Source: Pirellulales bacterium (GTDB lineage: Bacteria; Planctomycetota; Planctomycetia; Pirellulales; UBA1268). From it: a stretch of 64,000 nt of DNA. Position numbers and translations under genes: made by a program. The stretch spans positions 1 through 64,000 of the forward strand of contig JAFMIU010000005.1 in assembly GCA_017853835.1 (NCBI GenBank), given 5' to 3'. The stretch's first letter is position 1, and each line of letters begins with the position of its first letter. Shown in pieces: positions 27,017 through 35,409 of this stretch. The notes beneath the pieces are model-generated. The model was not told the DNA's origin. It did not search any database and saw only the letters and a list, made by a program, of their open reading frames with translations.

Positions 27017-28291
27017 ATGAATCGGTTCAGCGCGCGCATCATCAGAGGCCTCATGGCGGCCGGGTGCCTGTTTGTCGACATGGTTCCCGTGGTGGCCGGG
27101 GGAACGCTTCTGTGCGGCACCGCCGGCGATGAGCTTGTGGCGGCTCGATTCGGCCTGACGCGGGAGTGGGTGGTGCAGATTCCCTTCGATTCGGCAGGCT
27201 GGGGTGTGGAATCGGTGGCGATCGGCGACGGCCTGATCGTGGCCATGACCGGCGACGGGGGTGTCCATGCGGTGAGCACGGCACCCGCGGCCGACGGGAT
27301 GCCGCGGCCGGGGACTGTCGTCTGGTCTCGGCACATCGGCCGTCCCGGTGGCCCGGGGCAGCCGGCGGGCATCGGGGACGACATCGTGGCCGTCTCACGC
27401 GATCTCGACATCTGGGGTTTGGCCCGGGATGACGGCGACATTCGATGGCAGAAGGGAATGGGACATCCTGCCTCGGGATCGTCGGTGTCGGTGGGGGAGT
27501 GGGTCTACCAGCCCGTGATGAGCGACGGGATGATGAGGCTTCCGAAAAACCCATGGAAATACGCGGAGCCGTCGTCGGACGGCGGCTCGAAGTCGGTTCG
27601 GGGCACGCAGGATCGCGCGGCCCAGCAGAAGCTCCTCGAACGGCTAAGGCCAATTTCGATCGATGCCGGTGGCCGGATCGAGTCGTCACCGGTGGCCTAC
27701 GAGGGGGGCATCGTCTGGGCCACCGAAGCCGGCGTCATCGTGGGCATCATTCCCGAGGGCGAGGAGTGGCTGCGGCTGCACTTTGATCTGCAATACCGCC
27801 TTGCCGGCCCCATCGTCGTGCGAGGGCCGGCGGTGTATGCCGCCACCGCCCGAGGCGACCTGGTTCGCATCGAGGATCACGAACACAAGGATACGCATCA
27901 GTTCGACCTCGTGTGGCACGAGGCGCTTCCCTTCGCTCCCGACAGCGGACCGCTCGAGGGAAGCGGCATCGTCGTGGTGTCGCTCGGTTCGGAAGGGCTC
28001 ATTGCCTACGCGTCCGACAGTGGCGAGGAACGCTGGCGGAGCTGCGTGACCGGCACTCCCGTGGCGATCATGGGGGATCGGGTGTGGCTCCTCGACACGG
28101 TTGGTCGGCTGTCGAGTGTCGATGTCGCGACGGGCATGCCGGCAGAGTGGCTGTGCATGGGACCATTCACGGTGCCGGTCGTAAACACCGTCGATCATCG
28201 TCTGATCCTCGCGTCACCGGACGGGCTGCTCGTGTCGCTCGCACCCCGGCGGCTGCCCGCGACGGCTGCTCCGGAAGCGACGGCACCATAG
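27017..28291 (+). CDS. Secreted PQQ-like beta-propeller protein
   Basis: The 424-aa product has an N-terminal signal or membrane segment and repeated propeller strands with the family look (DDIVAVSRDLDIWGLARDDG, SDSGEERWRS, VWLLDTVGRLSSVDVATG). Proteins of this type in planctomycetes are assumed to be periplasmic scaffolds; there is no sign of bound PQQ chemistry. The ATG at 27017 begins the hydrophobic segment; an earlier in-frame start exists at 26939. Its stop codon TAG (28289-28291) overlaps the left TA end of the inverted-repeat element. Confidence 0.82.
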   Translation: MNRFSARIIRGLMAAGCLFVDMVPVVAGGTLLCGTAGDELVAARFGLTREWVVQIPFDSAGWGVESVAIGDGLIVAMTGDGGVHAVSTAPAADGMPRPGTVVWSRHIGRPGGPGQPAGIGDDIVAVSRDLDIWGLARDDGDIRWQKGMGHPASGSSVSVGEWVYQPVMSDGMMRLPKNPWKYAEPSSDGGSKSVRGTQDRAAQQKLLERLRPISIDAGGRIESSPVAYEGGIVWATEAGVIVGIIPEGEEWLRLHFDLQYRLAGPIVVRGPAVYAATARGDLVRIEDHEHKDTHQFDLVWHEALPFAPDSGPLEGSGIVVVSLGSEGLIAYASDSGEERWRSCVTGTPVAIMGDRVWLLDTVGRLSSVDVATGMPAEWLCMGPFTVPVVNTVDHRLILASPDGLLVSLAPRRLPATAAPEATAP

Positions 28292-28469
28292 AGCGCATCC
28301 GGGGTCTGTGGATCGCCGGCTCGGGGACGGCACACGTCGCCGCTACGTGGTCGGTCGGAGTGTCGCTGCGGTCCGAAGTGGCCCAAGGCTCCTCGAGCGT
28401 TCGCCGATCCCTTCGGCTCCCCGCTCCATGGTGGCCCAGAGGCGATCTGCGTGCGTCGGATGCGTTCTA
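28289..28469. mobile_element. 181-bp MITE-like element, copy 1 (terminal inverted repeats, TA ends)
   Basis: The element runs from TA (28289-28290) to TA (28468-28469). Its ends are inverted repeats, GAGCGCATCCG on the left against GAACGCATCCG read from the right. A core at 28381-28411 (CCCAAGGCTCCTCGAGCGTT and onward) is nearly identical to the core of the second copy at 62388-62418. A second shared block is ATCGCCGGCTCGGGG (28312-28326). It has no coding capacity. TA ends and short inverted termini resemble a non-autonomous derivative of an IS630/Tc1-mariner type element. The stop codons of both flanking convergent genes are TAG triplets formed at its two ends. Confidence 0.8.
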
Positions 28470-29258
28470 GCGGCCGCGCGTGGGATTGACCGGGACCCGT
28501 CGTTTCGGATCCTGACGCCAGGCCGTTTTCAGCAGGTCGTACAGGTCGGCATCGTGACGGGCGAGGCGATGCGGGTCCTGGAAAAAGCATTCGCTCGCGA
28601 CGGCGAAAAACTCCGCTTGGCTCTCGGCGGCGTAGTCGTCAAACGCGGTCGAGCGTCCATCGTCGAGGGCCATCTCGAATCGCGCGCGGGCGCCGGCCAT
28701 CCCATCGAGCCATCGGCCGCGGTCCACACCGACGAGCGGCGGGATGCCGTCGATGTCGCCGTCGAGCGCATCGAAGAGGTGGGCGCATTCGTGCATCACC
28801 ACGCTCCGAGGACCGTCACGAAGACGCGCTCCGGCGACGACGCCGGTCCACGACAACGCCATGCTGCCACCGGTCCACGTCTCGCCGATGCGGGCTTCGT
28901 GCCAGGCGAGTTCACCACCGCCGTCGAGCGGCGTGGTGCGAGGAACGAGATAGTCGCCCGGGTAGACGAGCACCGATCGAAGTGAGTCAAACCATTCGAG
29001 CCCCAGGCCGAGAGTCACGATGGCAGCCTGCCCTGCGATGCCGAGCCGAACCTCGTCGGTGACCACAAAGCCGCCGCATCCTTCAAACCGCTTCTCCGCG
29101 AGGAACACGGCGATCCATCGCCGCGTCGTCTCGCGCTCCTCGCCGTTGAGCCACCCCACCTGGAGCACGCCACGGCGGAGGGTTTCATCCCAGGAGGCTG
29201 GGAATGGCTTCTCGGCGATCGCCCGGCGTCGCCTCCTGCGCCCAAACGAAAAGAACAT
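28467..29258 (-). CDS. mtfA: MtfA-family zinc peptidase (M90)
   Basis: The 263-aa protein carries the zinc motif HECAH (156-160) and a downstream AESQAEFF glutamate, as in MtfA. In enterobacteria MtfA binds the repressor Mlc and has peptidase activity; its partner here is unknown. The N-terminus is Arg-rich (FSFGRRRRRR). The stop TAG is formed with the right TA end of the adjacent inverted-repeat element. It is the last gene of a minus-strand group with the microprotein, coiled-coil protein, lnt, lipoyl-like protein and M28 peptidase. Confidence 0.9.
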   Translation of the reverse strand: MFFSFGRRRRRRAIAEKPFPASWDETLRRGVLQVGWLNGEERETTRRWIAVFLAEKRFEGCGGFVVTDEVRLGIAGQAAIVTLGLGLEWFDSLRSVLVYPGDYLVPRTTPLDGGGELAWHEARIGETWTGGSMALSWTGVVAGARLRDGPRSVVMHECAHLFDALDGDIDGIPPLVGVDRGRWLDGMAGARARFEMALDDGRSTAFDDYAAESQAEFFAVASECFFQDPHRLARHDADLYDLLKTAWRQDPKRRVPVNPTRGR

Positions 29259-29277
29259 CGCGGGATTCCCGCGGGGG

Positions 29278-29433
29278 CTACTGCGGAGGAACCGGGGAGC
29301 TCGGCATGCGACGCATGAAAAGGTCGAGCGCCATGACCAGGCATCCGATCGACAAAAACACGAACGACAGCACGAGCATCACGGTGTCGATGTTCATCGG
29401 CGACCGCGGCTGGGTTGGGGAGTCGTCGCTCAT
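29278..29433 (-). CDS. 51-aa single-pass membrane microprotein
   Basis: Translation gives MSDDSPTQPR at the N-terminus, one hydrophobic helix (about 15-38: NIDTVMLVLSFVFLSIGCLV and on) and a short Pro-rich tail ending PSSPVPPQ. The frame is closed at 29278 by TAG. It lies between the coiled-coil protein (25 nt away) and mtfA (19 nt away) on the same strand, and the helix is well formed, so it is probably a real gene in that operon. Its function is unknown. Confidence 0.65.
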   Translation of the reverse strand: MSDDSPTQPRSPMNIDTVMLVLSFVFLSIGCLVMALDLFMRRMPSSPVPPQ

Positions 29434-29458
29434 CGTGGCTCCTCGGCGTGCGGGTGGC

Positions 29459-30319
29459 TCAGGCCTTCAGCCGCGTGGTGACCTTGTCGCCCCGCTGCAC
29501 CACGCCACGGGCATAGGACTTGACGATTTCCGCCACGGCATGATCCGGCATCACGGTTCGCACGATCAGGCGGCCGATGTATTCCCCATCGCGGAAGATC
29601 TCGAGCGTGTGGCCGACCTGAAGTCCGTCATCGGTGCCGAGCGAGATCCGGACGGTGTTGCCGGCCACGGCGGTCACGTCGCCATCGAGGGTCGGCACGC
29701 GATCCTTGGGCAGGTTGTCGATGTCGAGGTTGGCCTGCTTCAGCAGGTCGCGTGCGTTGGCCACCTGCTTTTCGAGTTGGGCCTTCCGCTCCTCGGCCGT
29801 CGCAAGCCGCGCCTGCGATTCCGCCAGTTCCGCCGACAGTTCCGCCGACTTGCCCACCTGGGTGTCGACCTGCTGCTGCTGTGCGTGAACCTGCTTCTGC
29901 AGATTGTCGACGACGTTCTTGGCGTCGAGCAGATCCTGGCGGAGGCTTCGCACGTCTTCCGACGCCTTCACGAGTTCCGCTTCCCGCCGATCCTTGTCGG
30001 CACGGAGTTTTTGGAGTTCCTCGTCCTTCAGTTCCACCGCCGTGCGGAGCTTGGCGATGACCTGATCCCGGGACTGTTCGGACGTTGCCACCTGCTGCTG
30101 AAGCTTGGAGATGGTGTCTTCGAGTTCTTTCCGCTGGGTATTGGCCTGTTCGATCTGATAGCGATATCCAGGCTGCTGGCCCGGCAGCACATCCTCGGGT
30201 TTCCGTTCGACCTCGTCTTTCCAGTTGACGTGCGACATGTAGATGACGCCCGCGAACGTCATGAGCATCAGGCTCATGACGAACACCGCAAACACAAAAA
30301 TTCGGCCGATCACTTTCAT
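29459..30319 (-). CDS. Membrane-anchored coiled-coil protein
   Basis: The 286-aa product has one N-terminal helix (about 5-28) and a long coiled coil (about 55-205, rich in Gln, Glu, Lys and Leu heptads). A C-terminal beta domain (about 210-286: AGNTVRISLGTDDGLQVGHT, IGRLIVRTV, GDKVTTRL) resembles small barrel modules at the ends of envelope proteins. ATG 30319 is preceded by CGAGGG and begins the membrane helix. A TTG 105 bases upstream overlaps the lnt stop but is less likely. It probably spans the periplasm as a tether. Confidence 0.8.
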   Translation of the reverse strand: MKVIGRIFVFAVFVMSLMLMTFAGVIYMSHVNWKDEVERKPEDVLPGQQPGYRYQIEQANTQRKELEDTISKLQQQVATSEQSRDQVIAKLRTAVELKDEELQKLRADKDRREAELVKASEDVRSLRQDLLDAKNVVDNLQKQVHAQQQQVDTQVGKSAELSAELAESQARLATAEERKAQLEKQVANARDLLKQANLDIDNLPKDRVPTLDGDVTAVAGNTVRISLGTDDGLQVGHTLEIFRDGEYIGRLIVRTVMPDHAVAEIVKSYARGVVQRGDKVTTRLKA

Positions 30320-30420
30320 GGGCGCCCTCGTCACCGGGCCAGACACCGTCATTGTCGATGGTGGCGGTGCCCTCTGGCAAGCAGCCACGATCTGTTGTTC
30401 GGCAGATGACGGCGAGCGGC

Positions 30421-32145
30421 TCAAGGACCCTTGGGATTGCCCGCGCAGTTCGCCACGGAACCATCCGGTCGCCGCCGTCCGAGCAGGGCCGAGGCCGCTA
30501 CGATCGCCACGCCTGACCAGACCGGCAGACTCCCCCAGGTCAGCCAGAGGCTGGAACGGCCGTCCTTCGACACCGCGGCCCGAAGGGTCGCCGTGTCCCG
30601 TCTTGGACCACGGTCGAGGAGCCGCCCCGATCCGTCGATCGAGGCGGAGAACCCGGTGTTGGCCGCAATCACGATCGGGGTGCGGACCTCGACCGCCCGG
30701 AAGATGGAGGACGCGAGATGCATGTCGAGTTCACTCGACCCCCAGAACCAGCCGTCGTTCGTGAGGTTCACGAGCACATCGGGCCGGCGATCGGCGGCGG
30801 CAAGGCTCCTGACGAGAGACCGAATCGCCTCGGGGAGGGCCGTTTCGTAGCAGATCGTGGGAGCGACCCGATAGCCGGCCACGTCGACGGCCACCGGTTC
30901 GACACCGGCGGAGAGGCTCGCCGGGAGCGGCGTGAGCCGATAGAGAATGGGAAAGAGATCACCAAACGGCACGTACTCGCCAAACATCACCGGGTGCATC
31001 TTGTCGTAGCATGCAACCGGGGCTCCGTCGGCGTCGAGAAAGAGGCCGCTGTTGTAGTGGCGGGCGCCGCCGACGGCTTTCGGGGTGACGACCTGTCGAT
31101 CCACACCAACCAGCCAGATCGTGCCGTAGCGCACCGCAAACGCGGCCAATGCCTCCAGCCGCTGCCGCTCGAGAGCCTCGCGGCATCTGGCCTGTCGATC
31201 GTCGGGGGTGTCACGCTCCGTGGCGGGTCCCAGCATGTCGTCGAGGACGGCTTCGGGCAGCCGTTCCTCGGGATCGATGGTCAGGAGGCTCCACCGCCAC
31301 ATCGTTTCCGGCCAGACGATCAGGTCAGGTCGTGCCGCGGTGCCACTGAGTCCAAGGCCTTCGAGCGTGAGGGTGTCGTAGTGATGGGCGACATCGACGG
31401 CTTTTCCGGGGTCGTGCTTGAGTTCGGTGTCGATCGATCCCTGCACGAGCAGGACGTCGAGGGGGCGATCGTTCGGAACCGGGCACGTGGCGAGCCGCCA
31501 CGTGCCGTAGGCGAACGAACCCAGCACGAGGATCGCAGCGATCGAGACGTCACGACGGCAGGATCGCCATGACCGGCCGATGGTGACGGAGGTTGCGGCA
31601 GCAGCCACCGTCATGATGATGCCACTCACGCCGACGGCGCCGAAGGCATCGGCAGCTTGGATCATGGCCGTCCATCGCCACTGGGTGTGACCCAGCATGC
31701 CAAAGGTGAAGCCTCCGAGAAACCAGCCCCGGAGCTGCTCGCATGCCATCCAAGCAGCGGGAGCTGCCGCCACCAGGGGCCAGCCTCGGCCGTGCACGAG
31801 CCGTCTGGCCACGAGGATGAACAGTGGCACGTAGGCTGCCAGGTAGATGGACAGGGCGATCCAGCCGATGGATGTGGCGGGATGCGGCAGACGGAGCCAG
31901 TGAATCGCCAGCAGCCAGTGCATGAAGCCACCCGTCCAGATCGCGAGCCACGGGGAGCGCCCCCTGGGCCGCGGCAGCTGGACAATCGCCAGCCACGGCA
32001 TGGGTGCGATCCATGCCGCCGCCCAGAGATCGGCGGGAGGCTGAACCAGAAACATCGTGGCAGCTCCGGCGAGGGCGAGCGCCCACACCAGGCGGCCGTC
32101 GTCGGGCTGCACGATCCACGCGGGGCGCCATGGCGACTCGCTCAC
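30421..32145 (-). CDS. lnt: Apolipoprotein N-acyltransferase
   Basis: Lnt adds the third acyl chain to lipoproteins in the inner membrane. The 574-aa protein has about six N-terminal helices and a nitrilase-like domain with the full catalytic triad: Glu280 in VWPETMW, Lys382 in YDKMHPVMFGEY and Cys432 in TICYETALPE. The start overlaps the stop of the lipoyl-like gene (4 nt). A periplasmic acyltransferase at the centre of this operon fits an envelope theme. Confidence 0.95.
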   Translation of the reverse strand: MSESPWRPAWIVQPDDGRLVWALALAGAATMFLVQPPADLWAAAWIAPMPWLAIVQLPRPRGRSPWLAIWTGGFMHWLLAIHWLRLPHPATSIGWIALSIYLAAYVPLFILVARRLVHGRGWPLVAAAPAAWMACEQLRGWFLGGFTFGMLGHTQWRWTAMIQAADAFGAVGVSGIIMTVAAAATSVTIGRSWRSCRRDVSIAAILVLGSFAYGTWRLATCPVPNDRPLDVLLVQGSIDTELKHDPGKAVDVAHHYDTLTLEGLGLSGTAARPDLIVWPETMWRWSLLTIDPEERLPEAVLDDMLGPATERDTPDDRQARCREALERQRLEALAAFAVRYGTIWLVGVDRQVVTPKAVGGARHYNSGLFLDADGAPVACYDKMHPVMFGEYVPFGDLFPILYRLTPLPASLSAGVEPVAVDVAGYRVAPTICYETALPEAIRSLVRSLAAADRRPDVLVNLTNDGWFWGSSELDMHLASSIFRAVEVRTPIVIAANTGFSASIDGSGRLLDRGPRRDTATLRAAVSKDGRSSLWLTWGSLPVWSGVAIVAASALLGRRRPDGSVANCAGNPKGP

Positions 32146-32414
32146 GCGTCCACCTCGAACTCGGCGATGGTCATTCCCGGTCGAACGGTTTCATCCTCGT
32201 CGATGAGCTGCATCGCCAGCCGGCCTGTCACCGGTGACTCCAGGTCGATCGTCACGCCACCGGCCGACAGTTCCACGACGCGGTCACCCACCACCACGGA
32301 GGTGCCGGCGGGAACCAGCCACAGTGACAGCACGAGCGGCATCGTGTCCAGGCCCAGAGGTGGAACGACCAGCGGCGTCCGTCGCGTCGCGGGATCGGGC
32401 GGCGGCGTGATCAT
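32142..32414 (-). CDS. Lipoyl/biotinyl-like domain miniprotein lacking the attachment lysine
   Basis: The 90-aa product has the two-half beta-barrel pattern of lipoyl domains: a LWLVPAGTSVVVGDRVVEL half, then IDLESPVTGRL and DETVRPGMTIAEFEV. At the hairpin where ETDKA is expected the sequence is SAGGV, with Gly53 in place of the modified Lys. ATG 32414 is supported by 4-nt overlaps with both neighbours (M28 peptidase and lnt). Without the Lys it cannot carry lipoate or biotin, so it probably has a binding or structural role. Confidence 0.75.
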   Translation of the reverse strand: MITPPPDPATRRTPLVVPPLGLDTMPLVLSLWLVPAGTSVVVGDRVVELSAGGVTIDLESPVTGRLAMQLIDEDETVRPGMTIAEFEVDA

Positions 32415-33364
32415 CGCTGCTCGCGAAGCCATTCGAGGAGCACCCGTCCGACCATGCCGAGGGACTCGGGCGAACAGGCCGCAGGAGTGTCGTCGGTGGT
32501 GTGCCAGGCCGGGTAGTCGAAATCGATGATGTCGCACGTGGGGATCCCGGCGATCATCCGCAGAGGCAGATGGTCATCCTGCACCGCGTACTTCGGCCGA
32601 GGGACGAACGACGACACGTCGAGGCGCCGGGCGACATCCCAGATGGCATCGACGACCGGTCGGGTGTCCGGCCAGTCGACACTGTGCTGTTCCTGCCAGA
32701 TCTGGAGATCACGGTCTGCCACCATGTCGACGACGACCCCGCATCGGTAGGCGTGGCTGGTGCCGTCTTCCTTGCGTCGGGCGACCTCGGCGCGGGCGAA
32801 ATGGGTCGAGCCGAGGAAGTAGGTCCCACGCTCGGCAAACACGTATTCCTCCGCATCGAAGAGTACGAAATCGACACCGACCGGTTCCGGCAGCGTTGCC
32901 ATGAAGGTGGCGAGTTCCATCAGCAGCGCCACGCCACTGGCGCCATCGTTGGCGCCGATGAACTTTCCTCGCGGCGATTTCGGGTCGCGGTCTGGGTAGG
33001 GGCGCGTGTCGTAGTGGGCCCCCAGCAGCACACGATCGGTGCGGTCGGGATGCCATGTCACCACCAGGTTTTCACATCGGACGGGTTCACCCGATCGCGG
33101 ATCGGCGATCCGGAAGCCCTGGCCTGTGACCGTGCCGCCGGCGGCACGGAAGTGATCCCGGAGCAGGGTCCGCTGCCGGGCCATGGCCGGTGATCCCGAT
33201 GGCCGAGGTCCAAGGTTGCAGATCGCCTCGAGGTGCCGCATCGCCCGTTCCCCCGAAAACTCGTTCCGAGGCTCGTCGGCGGTCACGGTGGGCACGATGC
33301 ACGCGATGACAAGGGCCGCGGCGAGGACCGATGGCGACGAAAAGGAGGAAGGAACCATCAGCAT
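32411..33364 (-). CDS. Secreted M28-family metallopeptidase (glutaminyl cyclase-like)
   Basis: The 317-aa protein has a signal peptide ending near residue 29 and the M28 zinc ligands in order: GAHYDTRPYPD, GANDGASGVALL, FDAEEYVF and WHTTDDT. The spacing and the VQDDHLPL segment resemble the glutaminyl-peptide cyclotransferase branch of M28, so cyclase or aminopeptidase activity are both possible. It is the first gene of the lnt operon (4-nt overlap with the lipoyl-like gene). Confidence 0.88.
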   Translation of the reverse strand: MLMVPSSFSSPSVLAAALVIACIVPTVTADEPRNEFSGERAMRHLEAICNLGPRPSGSPAMARQRTLLRDHFRAAGGTVTGQGFRIADPRSGEPVRCENLVVTWHPDRTDRVLLGAHYDTRPYPDRDPKSPRGKFIGANDGASGVALLMELATFMATLPEPVGVDFVLFDAEEYVFAERGTYFLGSTHFARAEVARRKEDGTSHAYRCGVVVDMVADRDLQIWQEQHSVDWPDTRPVVDAIWDVARRLDVSSFVPRPKYAVQDDHLPLRMIAGIPTCDIIDFDYPAWHTTDDTPAACSPESLGMVGRVLLEWLREQR

Positions 33365-33522
33365 GAAGGGCCCGGCATCGAGGAATGATCCTGGAGTCTA
33401 TCCCTCAGGGGAAGAAGTCTTCCACGTTCGTTTTCCGGTCCGTGGGGCGTGCGGTGTGGAATCGGTGCCCGGCGGTCATGGGGCGTTTTTGTCGTGTGAT
33501 GGTGAACGCCCTGCGAACCGCC

Positions 33523-33528
33523 TACACT
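33523..33528 (+). promoter_or_regulatory. Candidate -10 element (TACACT) of the TIGR03790-type gene
   Basis: TACACT lies 45 nt before the ATG at 33574. No clear -35 is visible. It is in the 209-bp divergent gap 33365-33573, which holds no other obvious feature. Confidence 0.35.
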
Positions 33529-33573
33529 CCGGCTCAGGGCGGCCGTCATCCGCTTCGCGTTTCAGGCTCTTCC

Positions 33574-35355
33574 ATGCACGTTCTCGTCGAATGCCGTTGT
33601 CGATCGACGCGCTGCCCGCGTCGGCCCAACGGCGCATGGACGGTTGCCGTGATGCTGGCAGCGTTCATGGGTGCCTTTGCCCACGTGCAGGGCGTCCGCG
33701 GTGGCGGTGGTCCGGAAAACGTCTTTGTGGTGGTCAATCCGGCGAGCGCCAACAGCCTTGCGGTCGCCAATGCGTTCGTGGCCACCCGCAACATTCCGCC
33801 GATCAACATTCTCATGCTGCCATGGCAGGACAGCGTGGAGAACACCACGATCGCCAGGTTTCGCAACGAGCTGCTCATCCCGGTGGTCAACACGATCGAC
33901 TCGCGGCGGCTGTCATCGCAGATCGACTGCGTGGCGTGGTCGAGCGATTTCCCCTGGCGGATCGACTTCAAGGACGAGCTCCCTCCGGAGATCGCGTCGA
34001 AGGACACCTATCCGTCGGGATCGCTCACGGGCATGACCACGCTCTTGGCTGCCGTGCAGAGCGGAGTGCCGGCATGGCTCGATCCCGAGAGCAACGACTA
34101 TTACCGGCCTCTCGATCGCGAGGGAGTGCCGATATCCACACAGGGATTCCGGAGCTGGTATGGCTGGGGCGACGACGGTCAGCTCCTGGAGGCCGGCGGC
34201 ACCCGCTACCTGCTTTCGGTGATGCTCGGCGTGACGTCTGGACGGGGCAACACTCCGCGCGAGGTCATTCGTGGCCTGGAAACGTCCGCCCGGGCCGATG
34301 GCAGCCGGCCAACGGGCACGATCTACTTCATGACCAACAGCGACGTGCGGACCACCACCCGAAGCAGTGTCTTCTCCGCGACGGTCAAGGCACTCGAACG
34401 GCTCGGGGTGAAGGCGCAGGTCATCGCCGGCGCCGTGCCGGGGGGCAAGCGAGATGTTGCCGGCCTCATGGCCGGCACGCCCGACTTCGACTGGAAGTCG
34501 AGCGGAAGCACCATCCTTCCCGGCGCCATCTGCGAAAACCTCACCAGTTTCGGGGGCATCTTCACGCCAACGTCGTCGCAGACACCGCTTTCGGAGTTTC
34601 TGAGATATGGGGCGGCCGGCTCGAGCGGAACGGTGATCGAACCCTATTCCATTCCGGCCAAGTTTCCGCATGCGGCCCTCCAGGTTCACTACGCCCGAGG
34701 TGCGAGCCTGGCGGAGGCGTTTTATCAGTCGATCCGAAGTCCCTATCAACTCGTGGTGGTTGGCGATCCTCTCTGTCAGCCGTGGGCGCGGATCCCAACG
34801 GTCGAAGTGGTGATCGCGAATGACGGTCGCGTCCTCGAGCCAGACACGGTGCTCCGCGGCACGGTTGAGTTTGAACCGCGTGCGACCGTGCCCGGGGGCA
34901 TGGTGGATCGCTACGAACTGTTCATCGACGGGGTGCGGGTAAACGACTGCGGAGCGGGCGAGAAGCTGACGCTCGACACCACGAAACTCTCCGACGGCCA
35001 CCACGACCTGCGCGTGGTCGGCATTGAAAACTCCTCCGTCGAGACGCAGGGGCGGGTGATCGTGCCGGTGTCGGTCGTCAATGGAAACCGAACGATCGAA
35101 CTGGAGGTGGAGCCGATGCGAGTGAGTCGCCAGGAGAGCGTCCGGATCAGCGTTCGTGGCAGCGGCATCAATGGCGCCGTGGTGTTTGCCACAGGCCGGG
35201 TTCTGGGAAGGACGACGGGACCGGAGTCGTCGATCGAGGTGCCCGCCGATCTGCTCGGCCTCGGCACCGTGACCGTGCGGGCCCTCGGCCGCGGCGGCTC
35301 GACGCCGTCCGAGGGAGTGAACGCGGTCCCCGTGGTCGTGGACGTCACGGAGTGA
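33574..35355 (+). CDS. Secreted TIGR03790-type protein
   Basis: The 593-aa protein has a signal peptide (hydrophobic core TVAVMLAAFMGAFAHV). Its TIGR03790-like body shows VFVVVNPASANSLAVANAF, a RNIPPINILMLPW strand and the late GTVIEPYSIPAKFP, GASLAEAFYQSI and VVGDPLCQPWA. C-terminal Ig-like strands follow (about 430-590). The family is reported in exosortase-carrying bacteria and has no known function. ATG 33574 is the first start that leads directly into a signal peptide. Confidence 0.78.
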   Translation: MHVLVECRCRSTRCPRRPNGAWTVAVMLAAFMGAFAHVQGVRGGGGPENVFVVVNPASANSLAVANAFVATRNIPPINILMLPWQDSVENTTIARFRNELLIPVVNTIDSRRLSSQIDCVAWSSDFPWRIDFKDELPPEIASKDTYPSGSLTGMTTLLAAVQSGVPAWLDPESNDYYRPLDREGVPISTQGFRSWYGWGDDGQLLEAGGTRYLLSVMLGVTSGRGNTPREVIRGLETSARADGSRPTGTIYFMTNSDVRTTTRSSVFSATVKALERLGVKAQVIAGAVPGGKRDVAGLMAGTPDFDWKSSGSTILPGAICENLTSFGGIFTPTSSQTPLSEFLRYGAAGSSGTVIEPYSIPAKFPHAALQVHYARGASLAEAFYQSIRSPYQLVVVGDPLCQPWARIPTVEVVIANDGRVLEPDTVLRGTVEFEPRATVPGGMVDRYELFIDGVRVNDCGAGEKLTLDTTKLSDGHHDLRVVGIENSSVETQGRVIVPVSVVNGNRTIELEVEPMRVSRQESVRISVRGSGINGAVVFATGRVLGRTTGPESSIEVPADLLGLGTVTVRALGRGGSTPSEGVNAVPVVVDVTE

Positions 35356-35409
35356 CGCGTTGACCTGGTGACGGCCTGTGCGTGCGGTGTCGCCGGGCAG
35401 ACGCTGGGT

